Notes under the pieces: model-generated
The model's database searches: none
Seen by the model: only the letters and a program-made list of their open reading frames with translations
Told to the model about the DNA's origin: nothing
Translations under genes and position numbers: made by a program
In this document: in pieces, positions 22,586 through 31,009 of the stretch
Position numbering within the stretch: position 1 is the first letter of the stretch
Layout of the letters: each line of letters opens with the position of its first letter
Source: JAWVFM01 sp963771655
GTDB taxonomy: Bacteria > Actinomycetota > Thermoleophilia > Solirubrobacterales > 70-9
Assembly (NCBI GenBank): GCA_963771655.1
Contig: CAVYUG010000006.1
Coordinates: 186,001 to 250,000 of the forward strand
Direction of reading: 5' to 3'
DNA: 64,000 nt

Positions 22586-23719
22586 GTGGAGGCGATGGCC
22601 GACCCATCGAATCGACGAGATGAGAGTCCCCTCCTGGAGTCGCACGCATTGAGCCCTGCCCCTAAGCCGCGACTGCGCGCCGTCGAGTCGGACGTCCAGG
22701 AATCGGCCGCGGAGGCGACCGCGGGCGCAAGGCGCGCCGCCGTCGAGCTCACCGAGGCGGTCGCGGACGCGCGCGGCCACGGAGTCGCCGAGCTGGCCGC
22801 CGAGGTCAGGCGCCTGCGCTCAGAGCTACAGATGCTCAGCGAGCGGGTCGATGACGCGGACCGGCGCGCCGCTGCCGCAGAGGCGGCGAAGATCGCGGCG
22901 GAGGCAGAGGCTCGCAGCGCCGCTGCGCGGGCCGATGCGGCGACGGCAGAGGCTGCGACGGCCAAGCAGAGGGCGGAGGAGCGTGCGCGCGCCGCGCTCG
23001 TGGACGCGCGCGAGCGGCTGCGTGGGCGCGCCGAGGAGAAGCTTCGCGCAGCCGCCACCCGTCTCAAGGCGCAGGCCGACGAGCGGATCCAGCATGCCGA
23101 CGAGCGCGTCCGCGCCGCCGAGGAGGAGCGCGCCTCGAGCGAGCGGACTGTGGCCGAGGCGAAGGAGCTTGTGGAGGCGGCCGCACGGGAGGCCGACGAG
23201 CGCGTGCGCGCGGCGCAGGAGGCGGCGAGGGGCGAGGCGGAGTCGAGGGCCAAGGTCGAGCGCGAGCTCACCTCGACGCGACGCAGGCTCGATCGCATCC
23301 TCGACCAGCTCGCCCGCGAGGCCTCCGAGCGCGCCCGCGAGGAGGCCGAGGCCCGTTTGAGGGAGGAGGCGGCGGCGCTCGAGCGCGAGGCCGAGGCGGC
23401 AGCTGAGCGCGCCCGCGTCGATGCCGAACGGCGCGCGCAGGAGCACATCGAGGCGCGGCTCCGTGAGGAGGAGGCGAAGCTGCGTCAGGAGGCGGAGGAG
23501 CGCGCTCGCGCCGATGCGGAGACCCGGATCAAGCAGATCGAGAATCGCCTTCGCCGCGAGGTCGAGAAGGAGACCCGCGCCGCCGTGGGGCAGGCCGAGC
23601 GCGAGGCCGCCCAACGGCAGGCCGAGCTTGCGGAGCGCCTGCGCCAGCGAGCCGACGACGAGATCGCGGCGGCGGCCGAGCGCGCCCGGCGCCAGGCCCT
23701 CGAGTCCGCGGACCGGTAG
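22586..23719 (+). CDS. Long coiled-coil protein rich in Ala, Glu and Arg
   Basis: 377 aa from GTG 22586 (ATG 22595 also in frame). After a 60-residue Pro/Ser/Arg-rich start, residues about 60-370 are almost entirely heptad-repeat helix with very high Ala, Glu and Arg (for example EARLREEAAALEREAEAAAE). The sequence lacks an enzymatic motif and has no membrane segment. Such proteins can be cytoskeletal or scaffold elements, but coiled-coil composition alone can create false matches to myosin-like proteins. Its TAG stop is part of a strong palindrome that also includes the convergent ammonium transporter stop. Confidence 0.7.
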   Translation: MEAMADPSNRRDESPLLESHALSPAPKPRLRAVESDVQESAAEATAGARRAAVELTEAVADARGHGVAELAAEVRRLRSELQMLSERVDDADRRAAAAEAAKIAAEAEARSAAARADAATAEAATAKQRAEERARAALVDARERLRGRAEEKLRAAATRLKAQADERIQHADERVRAAEEERASSERTVAEAKELVEAAAREADERVRAAQEAARGEAESRAKVERELTSTRRRLDRILDQLAREASERAREEAEARLREEAAALEREAEAAAERARVDAERRAQEHIEARLREEEAKLRQEAEERARADAETRIKQIENRLRREVEKETRAAVGQAEREAAQRQAELAERLRQRADDEIAAAAERARRQALESADR

Positions 23720-23762
23720 GGGCCGGGGGGCGTGAGCCCCCCGGCCCCGCAGCTAGCCGGTC
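23711..23762. terminator. Bidirectional palindromic terminator containing both stop codons
   Basis: Perfect 13-bp arms GGGGCCGGGGGGC (23719-23731) and GCCCCCCGGCCCC (23736-23748) with a 4-nt loop. Outside these, GACCGGTAG (23711-23719) mirrors CTAGCCGGTC (23753-23762), so the TAG stop of the coiled-coil gene and the TAG stop (CTA) of the transporter gene occupy matching positions. Confidence 0.8.
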
Positions 23763-25150
23763 GACTCCGGTGCCGCCATCGCCGCGCCCGGTGCCGGAGC
23801 CGGTCGGGCCTGCCCCGGGACGCCGTCCGGGAACCCGAGCGACGGGACGTCGGAGGGATACACCTCGTGGCCGTGGACCGCGAGGTCGCCCTCCTCCATG
23901 TCCTCCTCGGTCATCCGCAGCGGGACGAACAGCTTCACCAGCCGCAGGAGGACATACGTGCCGACCGCGCAGAACACGATCACCCACAGCGCCGTGAGCG
24001 CCTGCCACTTGAGGAGCTCGAAGCCGCCCCCCGAGACAAGCCCCGACGCCGAGGCACCGAACGCCGTGACCATCGCGGAGTTCGCGAAGACCCCGGTCAG
24101 AAGGCCGCCGGTCACTCCGGCGAAGCCGTGCGTGTACACCACGCCCAGCGTGTCGTCGACGCCCCGGAACGGCGCCATCCGGCTCAGGTAGTTGAGCGCC
24201 AGGTAGACGATCGAGGACGCGATGACGCCGATGGCGATCGCACCCCATCCGTTCACGAAGCCGGCCGCCGGCGTGATCGCCACGAGCCCGGTGATCATTC
24301 CGTTGACCGAGCCGATCAGGCTCGGCTTGCGGCCAGTGGCGTAGTCCCACGCGACCCAGACGAGGAACGCGACCGCCGTGCACAGGTTCGTGGTCAGGAT
24401 GGCGGCCGACGCGTCGGCGTTCGCCAGGTACGGGTCGCCGCCGTTGAACCCGTTCCAGCCGAGCCACAGGAGACCAGCGCCGACGGCGACCATCGCGAGG
24501 TTGTTCGGCGCGTCGACCTCGCGGTCACGCTGAAGCCGAGGCCCGACCACCGCCGCCGCGACGAACCCGGAGACGCCGGCCGCGAGATGGATCACGTAAC
24601 CGCCCGAGAAGTCGAGCGCGCCCTGCTGGGCGAAGTAGCCGCCGCCCCAGATGAGGAACGCGTTGACGGTGTAGATGAGGCTCGACCAGAGGATCACGAA
24701 CGGGATCCACGCCTTGAAGTTGATCCGCCCGAGGACCGAACCGAGCATGAGGATCGGCGTGATCGCCGCGAACACGAACTGGAAGTACGCCAGCGTCGAC
24801 TGCGGGAAGGCGAGCTTCCCGACGTCCCCGAGCAGCGGGATCGTCCCCTGGTGGAGCAGCGACGAGCTGTCCAGGATCGGCCCCGGCTTCCCGATGAAGT
24901 TGCCGAGGAACGAGCCGCCGTCGGATCCGAAGATGTGGATCGGCGCGCCGAACCCCATCTTGAACCCGTAGAGGACCCAGACGATCAGCACGAGCGCGAA
25001 GGCGATGAACGCCATCATCATCGAGTTGACCGACCACCTTTTCTGCATCACGCCGCCGTACAGGACGACGAGGCCGGGAATGCTCATGAGGCCCACGAGC
25101 GTGGCCGCCGTCATCTGCCAGGCGTTGTCTCCTGGGCTCAACCAATCCAC
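23753..25150 (-). CDS. amt: Ammonium transporter (Amt family)
   Basis: 465 aa; start GTG 25150 behind AAAGGAA (the open frame continues upstream). Eleven or so membrane helices are expected; visible motifs include MSIPGLVVLYGGVMQKR, LDFSGGYVIHLAAGVSGFVAA (with a pore histidine), WNGFNGGDPY, DDTLGVVYTHGFAGVTGG (second pore histidine). The two histidines at the pore are the family's twin-His pair. The cytosolic tail of about 70 residues is Pro/Ala-rich. No glnK-type PII gene is adjacent, although glutamine synthetase is 3 kb away. Its stop is within a palindrome shared with the convergent coiled-coil gene. Confidence 0.93.
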   Translation of the reverse strand: MDWLSPGDNAWQMTAATLVGLMSIPGLVVLYGGVMQKRWSVNSMMMAFIAFALVLIVWVLYGFKMGFGAPIHIFGSDGGSFLGNFIGKPGPILDSSSLLHQGTIPLLGDVGKLAFPQSTLAYFQFVFAAITPILMLGSVLGRINFKAWIPFVILWSSLIYTVNAFLIWGGGYFAQQGALDFSGGYVIHLAAGVSGFVAAAVVGPRLQRDREVDAPNNLAMVAVGAGLLWLGWNGFNGGDPYLANADASAAILTTNLCTAVAFLVWVAWDYATGRKPSLIGSVNGMITGLVAITPAAGFVNGWGAIAIGVIASSIVYLALNYLSRMAPFRGVDDTLGVVYTHGFAGVTGGLLTGVFANSAMVTAFGASASGLVSGGGFELLKWQALTALWVIVFCAVGTYVLLRLVKLFVPLRMTEEDMEEGDLAVHGHEVYPSDVPSLGFPDGVPGQARPAPAPGAAMAAPESTG

Positions 25151-25366
25151 TTTCGATGTTCCTTTCCGATCACGGGCACGCCGTCCGGACGCGCCCCTGG
25201 GCAGTTGGCCCAAGGTTGGCGGGGTGCGGGGCCGGCGAGTTCATCCACGCGTCCAAACCTCGAGGGGCCGGATTCGCCCGGCGGTCGAATCCACGCCTGA
25301 GGCCCGTCAACGCGGTCGGTCGGGCCGGTGCAATCCAGGTCGGACCCTCGCTATGGTCGCCGCACT

Positions 25367-25723
25367 GTGCCTCTCGAGGGACATTGGGACCGCGTCAACA
25401 CGCCCGTGCGCGAGCTCGGCTCGCGCGAGCGACGCGTGGCGATCGCGGTCACGGCGCTGACGGCGCTGGCGACCCTCGCGCTCGTTCTGGCGACCGCCGG
25501 AAGCTCGCGGCCGGCTCCCGGGCCCGGCTGCATCAGGGCGAACGTCCCCATGGTCATGGGCGCCGAGGAGCTGAACCTCTGCGGGGCGCACGCCCAGCGG
25601 GCCTGCGCCGAGCACGCCGGCGATCCGAACCCGGTGGCGCGAACGATCGAAGCGGCGTGCCGCGAGGCGGGCGTTCTCACGGCCCGGGCCGTGCCACCGA
25701 CAAAGACAGCAGAAGGAGAGTGA
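25367..25723 (+). CDS. Small secreted or anchored protein with four cysteines
   Basis: 118 aa from GTG 25367 (an earlier in-frame start at 25328 is possible). A hydrophobic segment (residues about 23-42) follows a charged start. The remainder carries four cysteines (GPGC, NLC, RAC, AAC) that could form two disulfides outside the membrane. No family recognised. It is 5 bp before the universal-stress-type gene and probably co-transcribed. The 216 bp upstream to the divergent amt start hold no feature I can name. Confidence 0.55.
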   Translation: MPLEGHWDRVNTPVRELGSRERRVAIAVTALTALATLALVLATAGSSRPAPGPGCIRANVPMVMGAEELNLCGAHAQRACAEHAGDPNPVARTIEAACREAGVLTARAVPPTKTAEGE

Positions 25724-25728
25724 GCCGA

Positions 25729-26415
25729 ATGGCGCCGAAGATCATCGTCTCGTACGACGACACCCACAACGACCGCGACGCGCTCGCGCTCGGCCGGCTG
25801 CTGGCCGTGGAGGGCGCGGACATCTCCCTCGCCTACGTCCGCCACGCCAGGTTCGGCCAGCGCGACCGCGAGGCGGAGGAGCAGCGCCAGGCGGAGGAGC
25901 TGCTGGCGAACGGCGCCGCCGAGATTGGGGCTCCCGACGTCGACCGCCACGTGGTGCTCCACGCCTCGACCGGCGAGGGCCTCGCCGAGCTGGCGGAGCG
26001 GGAGGGCGCCGGCGTCGTCGTGTTCGGGTCCGAGTACCGCACCGCTCCGGGCACCGTGGCGCCCGGAACCTCGGCGCAACGACTGCTGAGCGGCGGGAGG
26101 ACGGCGGTCGCCATCGCGCCGGCCGGCCTTCGTTCCGACCCGGCGGTCCGGGTGGCGACGATCGGCGTCATGAGCGAGGGCGACGAGGCGGCTGACGAGA
26201 CCGCCCGGTCGCTCGCGAAGGCCCTCGGCGCTCAGGTCGCGGATCCGAATACCGGCGAGGTCGGCCTCCTCGTCGTCGCTTCCCGCGCGGGAACGCCCGA
26301 GGGCCGCGTGGAGCTCACCGCGAGCGCCGAGTACGCGATCGAGACCGCTACGGCCCCGGTCCTCGCCGTCGCTCGCGGCGTCCCGGTGGAGTTCGGCGCG
26401 ACCGTCGCGGCCTAA
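25729..26415 (+). CDS. Universal stress protein-like protein with two UspA-type halves
   Basis: 228 aa; ATG 25729 with AGAAGGAGAG upstream. The first half begins KIIVSYDDTHNDRDALALG and runs through ISLAYVRHARFG and VVLHASTGEGLAELAEREGAGVVVFGS, the Usp-like alpha/beta pattern with a possible nucleotide-binding end GTSAQRLL. The second half (residues about 130-220) is shorter and repeats a degenerate form (VRVATIGVMSEGDEAADETA...VLAVARG). Role in stress or nucleotide binding is inferred from the fold; the usual ATP-loop G-2x-G-9x-G is not fully intact. Confidence 0.7.
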   Translation: MAPKIIVSYDDTHNDRDALALGRLLAVEGADISLAYVRHARFGQRDREAEEQRQAEELLANGAAEIGAPDVDRHVVLHASTGEGLAELAEREGAGVVVFGSEYRTAPGTVAPGTSAQRLLSGGRTAVAIAPAGLRSDPAVRVATIGVMSEGDEAADETARSLAKALGAQVADPNTGEVGLLVVASRAGTPEGRVELTASAEYAIETATAPVLAVARGVPVEFGATVAA

Positions 26416-26433
26416 AGGCCCCGCTACGCGGCG

Positions 26434-26462
26434 GAGTTCACCCGAATTATTCGGGTGAACTC
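26434..26462. terminator. Perfect palindrome centred on a stop codon
   Basis: GAGTTCACCCGAAT (26434-26447) and ATTCGGGTGAACTC (26449-26462) are perfect 14-bp arms around a single T. The TAA stop of the minus-strand gene is at 26447-26449, the exact centre. The stress protein gene ends 19 bp to the left, so it can serve as a bidirectional terminator. Weak outer symmetry (CCGCTACGCGGCG against GCCCGCGTGGCGG) adds a second level. Confidence 0.7.
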
Positions 26463-26878
26463 GCCCGCGTGGCGGCGCGCTCGTTCTCCGCCAGCGCGCG
26501 CAGGGCGTCCGCCGCCTCGAGCAACACCACGGCCGACGGCTCCCTCGCCGACTCGAGCAAGACCCTCGCCTCGGGCGTTTCGGCGAGGACCGTGACGCGC
26601 CTGGTCGGCGGTGCGGCCGCCAGCAGCCGCCTCGTCACGTCCTCTCCGCTTCGCTCTGCCGCGTTCCAGCCCTGGCCATGAGCCAGGTCGGGCGCCTCGA
26701 GCTCCTCCCCCTCGATGATCCGAAGATCGGACTCGCCCGGGTCCCACCGCCGGTCGCCGACCTCGAGCTCGCGCCCAGAAATCCACGGGTCGATGATCTC
26801 GGTTCGCAGCCTCTCCTCGCTGAGGTTGAACAACCAGGCGCGCCTGAACGACCGGCGGATCTGAACGTGAAATGACAT
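26447..26878 (-). CDS. Uncharacterised protein downstream of the PucR regulator
   Basis: 143 aa; ATG 26878 directly abuts the stop of the PucR-type gene, so the two are co-transcribed. N-terminus FHVQIRRSFRRAWLFNLSEERL and then WISGRELEVGDRRWDPGESDLRIIEGEELE look like a compact alpha/beta domain. The C-terminal half is Ala/Glu/Arg-rich helix (EARVLLESAREPSAVVLLEAADALRALAE). I do not recognise a family. The last residues are encoded by one arm of a palindrome. Confidence 0.65.
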   Translation of the reverse strand: MSFHVQIRRSFRRAWLFNLSEERLRTEIIDPWISGRELEVGDRRWDPGESDLRIIEGEELEAPDLAHGQGWNAAERSGEDVTRRLLAAAPPTRRVTVLAETPEARVLLESAREPSAVVLLEAADALRALAENERAATRASSPE

Positions 26879-28075
26879 CTACCGCGGAAGCGTCGGCTCG
26901 AGGATGCGGTAAGCCTTGATCCCGAGGCCGAGGCGCTCTCGGTCTTCGCCGAGCGCCGGGTCGAGAACGGTCAGCTCCCGCACGCGGGCGAGCCGGTGCG
27001 CCACCGTGTGGCGATGCGCGAAGACTGCCCGCGCCGTCGCGTTCATGTTGCAGTCGTTCGCGAGGTAGGACTCGAGGGTGCCGAGGAGGTCGGTGCGGTA
27101 CTCGCGATCGTGCTCGACCAGGGGCTCGACGGTCTCGGCGTAGAAGCGGCGGACCTCGTCCGGGTCGGTCGCCATGGCTCGAAAGAGGAGGCGGTAGACG
27201 CCGTCGCCGAGGCCCGTGGCGAGGTGATCGGCGATGCGGTCGTCGACGGCGACCACCTCGAGCATCAGCTCCGCCTCAGCGACCGCGCGGCCGAGGTCGG
27301 CGGGGTTCGCGTAGAACGACGAGAACGCCGCTGGACCGTGGGCGCGTAGACGGGAGGCGAGGGCGCTCGCGGAGCCGCCTGTGCGCTCCGGCGCGTCGTC
27401 GCCGCCGCGCGCGGGCAGGATCGCGTAGATCCTGACCCGGGCCTCGGCCGGGTCGGCGCCGTTCTCGACCGCGAACGGGAGCGGTTCCGCGATCGCACCG
27501 GGATGTTCGCTCGTGATGAGCGCGGCGGCGTGCCGCGGCCGGGCCGAGTGGATCTCGGCGACGAGCGCCACCGCCCCGCGGCCGAGATCGCAGCCCAGGC
27601 GGGCGGCGCGACGAACGATGTCGGGCGCGACGGCGCTCCGGTCCCTGAGGTCCTCGAGCAGGGTGCCGCGGACCTCCCCGGCCACCTCGTCCCGCGCGGT
27701 CGTGACGGCGACCTCGGTGATCGCCGCGAGCGCGGCGGTGCGAAGGACCTCGGCGCGGTCGACCGCGAGCTCCGGCAGACCGTTGCGCTCCGCGCGCAGC
27801 GCGACGACGATGCCGATCGGCTCGCCGCCCGCGACCACGGGCTCCAGGGCCTCGACAGCACCCGGCTCCGCGGCGCCCTCGCCGCGGCCGAGGCCTGCGG
27901 CGTAGGCGGCGAGCTCGCCGAGGTCGAGGCCGGCGTCCGAGCTCGCGGACATGCCGCGGGCCGGGAGGAGGATCGCCACCGGCCGGCCGGCTTCGGCCGC
28001 GGCCAGCTCGGCGACCCCGGCCAAGCCCTCGCCGGCGAGGAGCGCTCCCAGCATCCTCGCGTGTAGGTCTTGCAT
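26879..28075 (-). CDS. PucR/CdaR-family transcriptional regulator
   Basis: 398 aa. The N-terminal half is a ligand-binding-like region with GAF-type character (PVAILLPARG, GGEPIGIVVALR). A GGDEF-like degenerate middle module (about 190-300) precedes the C-terminal PucR helix-turn-helix: ESYLANDCNMNATARAVF, AHRHTVAHRLARVRELTVLDP. Family members control purine, sugar-diacid or amino acid catabolism. The position 29 bp after the glutamine synthetase gene on the same strand suggests a nitrogen-related function, but no target is visible. ATG 28075; the downstream uncharacterised gene begins within bases of its stop. Confidence 0.87.
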   Translation of the reverse strand: MQDLHARMLGALLAGEGLAGVAELAAAEAGRPVAILLPARGMSASSDAGLDLGELAAYAAGLGRGEGAAEPGAVEALEPVVAGGEPIGIVVALRAERNGLPELAVDRAEVLRTAALAAITEVAVTTARDEVAGEVRGTLLEDLRDRSAVAPDIVRRAARLGCDLGRGAVALVAEIHSARPRHAAALITSEHPGAIAEPLPFAVENGADPAEARVRIYAILPARGGDDAPERTGGSASALASRLRAHGPAAFSSFYANPADLGRAVAEAELMLEVVAVDDRIADHLATGLGDGVYRLLFRAMATDPDEVRRFYAETVEPLVEHDREYRTDLLGTLESYLANDCNMNATARAVFAHRHTVAHRLARVRELTVLDPALGEDRERLGLGIKAYRILEPTLPR

Positions 28076-28103
28076 CGCCTATGCCGGTCGGGGGTCAGTC
28101 CAT

Positions 28104-29474
28104 CTAGAGCGTGGGGAGGTAGCGCTCGAGCTCCCAGCGGCTGACCTGGATCCGATACTCCTCCCACTCTTCACGCTTGAGGTCGACGTAGCGCGGGAAG
28201 ATGTGCTCCCCCAGCGCCTTGCGGACCAGGTCCGACTCGGCGAGGACCTCGATCGCCTCTCCGAGCGTCTCCGGGAGCTGCTCGATGCCGCGCTCGATGC
28301 GCTCGTCGTGGCTCAGGTCGTAGAGGTTGCGCTCCATCGGCTCCGGCAGCTCGTAGCCCTTCTCGATCCCCTCGAGCCCGGCGTGCAGCATCGCCGCGAA
28401 CGTGGTGTAGGGGTTGCAGGAGGGGTCCGGGCAGCGCAGCTCGCAGCGGGTCGCCTGCTCCTTGCCGGGGTGGTAGACCGGCACGCGGACCAGCGCGGAG
28501 CGGTTGCGCTGCGACCAGGCGACGTAGACCGGTGCCTCGTACCCCGGCACCAGCCGCTTGTAGCTGTTGACGTTCGGAGCGAAGAGCGCGGCGATCTCAC
28601 GCGCGTGCTTCAGGAGGCCGGCGATGTACGACTTCGCGGTGGCCGAGAGGTGGTGGTCGCCGGTCTCGTCGTAGAACGCGTTCTTGCCGTCCTTGAACAG
28701 CGACTGGTGGGTATGCATCCCGGAGCCGTTCTCGCCGAAGAGCGGCTTCGGCATGAAGGTGGCGTAGACGCCGTGCTGGGCGGCCACCTCCTTGACGGCG
28801 ATGCGGTAGGCCATGGCGTTGTCCGACATCCGCAACCCCTCGGCGTAGCGCATGTCGATCTCGTGCTGCGAGGGCCCGACCTCGTGGTGGGTGTACTCGA
28901 CCGGGATGCCGAGCGTCTTGAGCGCGTTGACCGTGTCCCGGCGCAGATCGGAGCCGGCGTCGAGCGTCGTCAGGTCGAAGTATCCGCCCTTGTCGAGGAT
29001 CACCGGCACGCCGTCGGGGCCGAGCTCGTCGGAGGCGAAGTAGAAGAACTCGAGCTCCGGCCCGATGTTGAAGGTGTCGAATCCAAGCTCCTCCGCTCGC
29101 GCCAGCGCCCGCCGCATGACGTACCGGGGGTCGCCCTCGTAGGGCTCGCCGCCCGGCTTCAGCACGTCGCAGAACACGCGGGCGACGTTGCCCTTATCGC
29201 CATTCGTCCTCCACGGGAGGACCGCGTACGTGTCGGGGTCGGGCATCGCGATCATGTCCGACTCCTCGATCCGGTTGAACCCGGTGATCGACGATCCGTC
29301 GAACCCCATTCCGTCCTCGAACGCCCCCTCGAGCTCCTCCCGGCCGACGGCGAAGCTCTTGAGCTGGCCGAGGACGTCTGTGAACCAGAAGCGGACGAAC
29401 TCAACCCCGTCGGATTCGACCTGCTTCAGCAGGTCGCTGGGGCTCGTCTTGGGCTCGGGAATGGCGACTGACAT
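28104..29474 (-). CDS. glnA: Glutamine synthetase type I
   Basis: 456 aa, ATP-dependent ligation of ammonia to glutamate. Motifs: FDGSSITGFNRIEESDM, the metal-binding GPELEFF, HHEVGPSQHEIDM, the KPLFGENGSGMHTHQSL region, NRSALVRVP and the C-terminal NLYDLSHDE. The length and lack of the long beta-type insertion favour the alpha-like subgroup. A Tyr at the usual adenylylation position is present, but whether it is modified cannot be told. ATG 29474 with AAGGAGC upstream. A hairpin separates it from the metallo-hydrolase gene. PucR-type regulator follows after 28 bp. Confidence 0.94.
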   Translation of the reverse strand: MSVAIPEPKTSPSDLLKQVESDGVEFVRFWFTDVLGQLKSFAVGREELEGAFEDGMGFDGSSITGFNRIEESDMIAMPDPDTYAVLPWRTNGDKGNVARVFCDVLKPGGEPYEGDPRYVMRRALARAEELGFDTFNIGPELEFFYFASDELGPDGVPVILDKGGYFDLTTLDAGSDLRRDTVNALKTLGIPVEYTHHEVGPSQHEIDMRYAEGLRMSDNAMAYRIAVKEVAAQHGVYATFMPKPLFGENGSGMHTHQSLFKDGKNAFYDETGDHHLSATAKSYIAGLLKHAREIAALFAPNVNSYKRLVPGYEAPVYVAWSQRNRSALVRVPVYHPGKEQATRCELRCPDPSCNPYTTFAAMLHAGLEGIEKGYELPEPMERNLYDLSHDERIERGIEQLPETLGEAIEVLAESDLVRKALGEHIFPRYVDLKREEWEEYRIQVSRWELERYLPTL

Positions 29475-29507
29475 CAGGAGTTGCTCCTTGCGTGGTTTGT
29501 GGGCATC

Positions 29508-29530
29508 GGCTTCGCCCGCGGGCGGAAGCC
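29508..29530 (-). terminator. Hairpin between the metallo-hydrolase gene and glnA
   Basis: GGCTT..GCCCGCGGGC..AAGCC: a palindromic hairpin downstream of the metallo-hydrolase gene (minus-strand stop at 29599) and about 35 bp before the glnA start. Likely a terminator that insulates glnA. Confidence 0.4.
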
Positions 29531-29598
29531 GCGACGGGCGAGCGGGAGGTGAGATCAGGTTGCGCCGACCAACCTACGGCCAGGCGCGCGGCGAGTCT

Positions 29599-30531
29599 TT
29601 ATCCCGCTGTCGAGACTTCGGCGCCGGGGTTTGTACCAGCGGTAGGGAGGAGGAGGCCCGCGCCCTCGACAGCCTGGCCACCGGCCTCGACCGATAGCTC
29701 GCCCCCCTCTCTGGCCCCCTCGATCGACGCCGCGGGCCTGCCGAGCGCCTCCCAGCGCTCGCGAGCCTCGGCATGGAGGCGGTCGAGGGCATCGTCCGTG
29801 TGCAGCGGGTCGTGGTGGAAGAGGAGCAGGCGTCGCGCACCGACCTGGCTCGCGAAGCCGAGCGTGTCGCCGAGGGCCGAGTGGCCCCAGCCGACGTGCT
29901 CCGGGTACTCCTCGTCGCTGTACTGGCAGTCGTGGATGAGGAGGTCGGCGTCGCGAGCGAGGTCGAAGCCGGAGATCCACTCGGGCTCGAGCCCCGCGAT
30001 GGGCGCCCCGAGGGCCGGCTCGTGGTCGGGGATGTAGCAGAGGGAGGTATCGCCGTCGGTGATCCGGTAGCCGAGCGTCGGCCCGCGATGGGTGACCGCC
30101 TCCGCGCGAATCGTCGCCCCGCCGATCTCCCATTCGCTCGCGGGGGTGTCCGAGAACTCGAGCTCGCACGGCAGCTCGCGCACCTCGACCGGAGAGAGGG
30201 GCGCCGAGATGTAGCGGGCGATGCGGGCTTCGAGCGAGGCCTCCGGCGAGGCCGGCCCCCAGATCGTGATCTCCGCGTCGCTGCGGAAGCAGGGTGGAAA
30301 GAACATCAGGCCTTGGATGTGGTCGAGGTGCAGGTGGGTGAGCAGGATGCTGATCGTCGGTCGCGAGGCCACGCCGACGCCGAGCGTCCGGATGCCCGTT
30401 CCCGCGTCGAGGATGAGCTGCTCGCCGCTCGCCAGCGTGACCTGCACGCAGGACGTGTTGCCGCCGTAGCGGTTCATCTCAGGCCCCGGAGCGGGAACCG
30501 ATCCGCGCGCGCCCCACACCTTGACCTTCAT
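29599..30531 (-). CDS. MBL-fold metallo-hydrolase
   Basis: 310 aa; start ATG 30531, behind CGGAGGCG. The domain begins VKVWGARGSVPAPGPEMNRYGGNTSCV, then LLTHLHLDHIQGL (HxHxDH metal site), ITIWGPAS, EAVTHRGPTLGYRI, and LLIHDCQYSDEEYPEHVGWGHS, a layout close to the PhnP/RNase Z-like branch; a later HHDP supplies the last ligand. The C-terminal 50 residues are low complexity. Substrate is unknown; such proteins include phosphodiesterases. The ATG overlaps the stop of the upstream PAS gene (ATGA), so the two are coupled, which suggests a signalling connection such as cyclic nucleotide turnover. Confidence 0.85.
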   Translation of the reverse strand: MKVKVWGARGSVPAPGPEMNRYGGNTSCVQVTLASGEQLILDAGTGIRTLGVGVASRPTISILLTHLHLDHIQGLMFFPPCFRSDAEITIWGPASPEASLEARIARYISAPLSPVEVRELPCELEFSDTPASEWEIGGATIRAEAVTHRGPTLGYRITDGDTSLCYIPDHEPALGAPIAGLEPEWISGFDLARDADLLIHDCQYSDEEYPEHVGWGHSALGDTLGFASQVGARRLLLFHHDPLHTDDALDRLHAEARERWEALGRPAASIEGAREGGELSVEAGGQAVEGAGLLLPTAGTNPGAEVSTAG

Positions 30532-30950
30532 CTCGCCTCCGCCTCGTCGCCGTTTCGCGGCCACCAGAGCACCATGGCCCCGCTCTCCTCCTCGTCCGGG
30601 CCGACGAGCGGAAAGGCACTGGCCTCGATCGTCCGCTCGTCGCCGTTGGCTGACCGGATGCAGAACTCGCCGTGACCCGGGCGGCCCTCCCGCAGGACGG
30701 TCGTCAGCGGCAGCTCCTCCACCGGGAGCGGATCACGCTGGTCGCTCAGAGGGCCGAAGGCCCCGGTCCACTCCTCCGCGCTCATCTGCCCGGCCTCCTC
30801 GAACGAGCGCCCCAGCAGTGCGCCGGCGGCCTCGTTGTAGAACAGAAGGCGCGCGTCGCTGTCGACGAGGAACGCCGGGGTCGAGATGCTCGTCAGCAGA
30901 TTGCGGGCGAGGATGAGCTCGAGCGGCTTTTGAGGCCCGTTGTCGGTCAC
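30528..30950 (-). CDS. Single PAS-domain protein
   Basis: 140 aa from GTG 30950. One PAS fold: LLTSISTPAFLVDSDARLLFYNEAAGALLGRSFEEAG, then PLTTVLREGRPGHGEFCIRSANGDERTIEASAFPL. There is no kinase, cyclase or HTH output domain. Its stop overlaps the metallo-hydrolase start by 4 bp. It probably senses a ligand or redox signal and acts through a partner. The 59 bp to the anti-sigma factor stop suggest a separate transcript or internal promoter. Confidence 0.8.
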   Translation of the reverse strand: MTDNGPQKPLELILARNLLTSISTPAFLVDSDARLLFYNEAAGALLGRSFEEAGQMSAEEWTGAFGPLSDQRDPLPVEELPLTTVLREGRPGHGEFCIRSANGDERTIEASAFPLVGPDEEESGAMVLWWPRNGDEAEAR

Positions 30951-31009
30951 TCCCGTGAGGATTCTTCCACCCCGAGCACGTCCGCGTGCGATTTGCCGCG
31001 AGCGCGACG

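Noticed and set aside
25151..25366. A riboswitch or GlnR-type operator upstream of the ammonium transporter
   Set aside because: No consensus box or stable paired blocks could be made out in this gap.
29475..29598. A glutamine riboswitch before glnA
   Set aside because: Only a single hairpin is seen; glutamine riboswitch features are missing.
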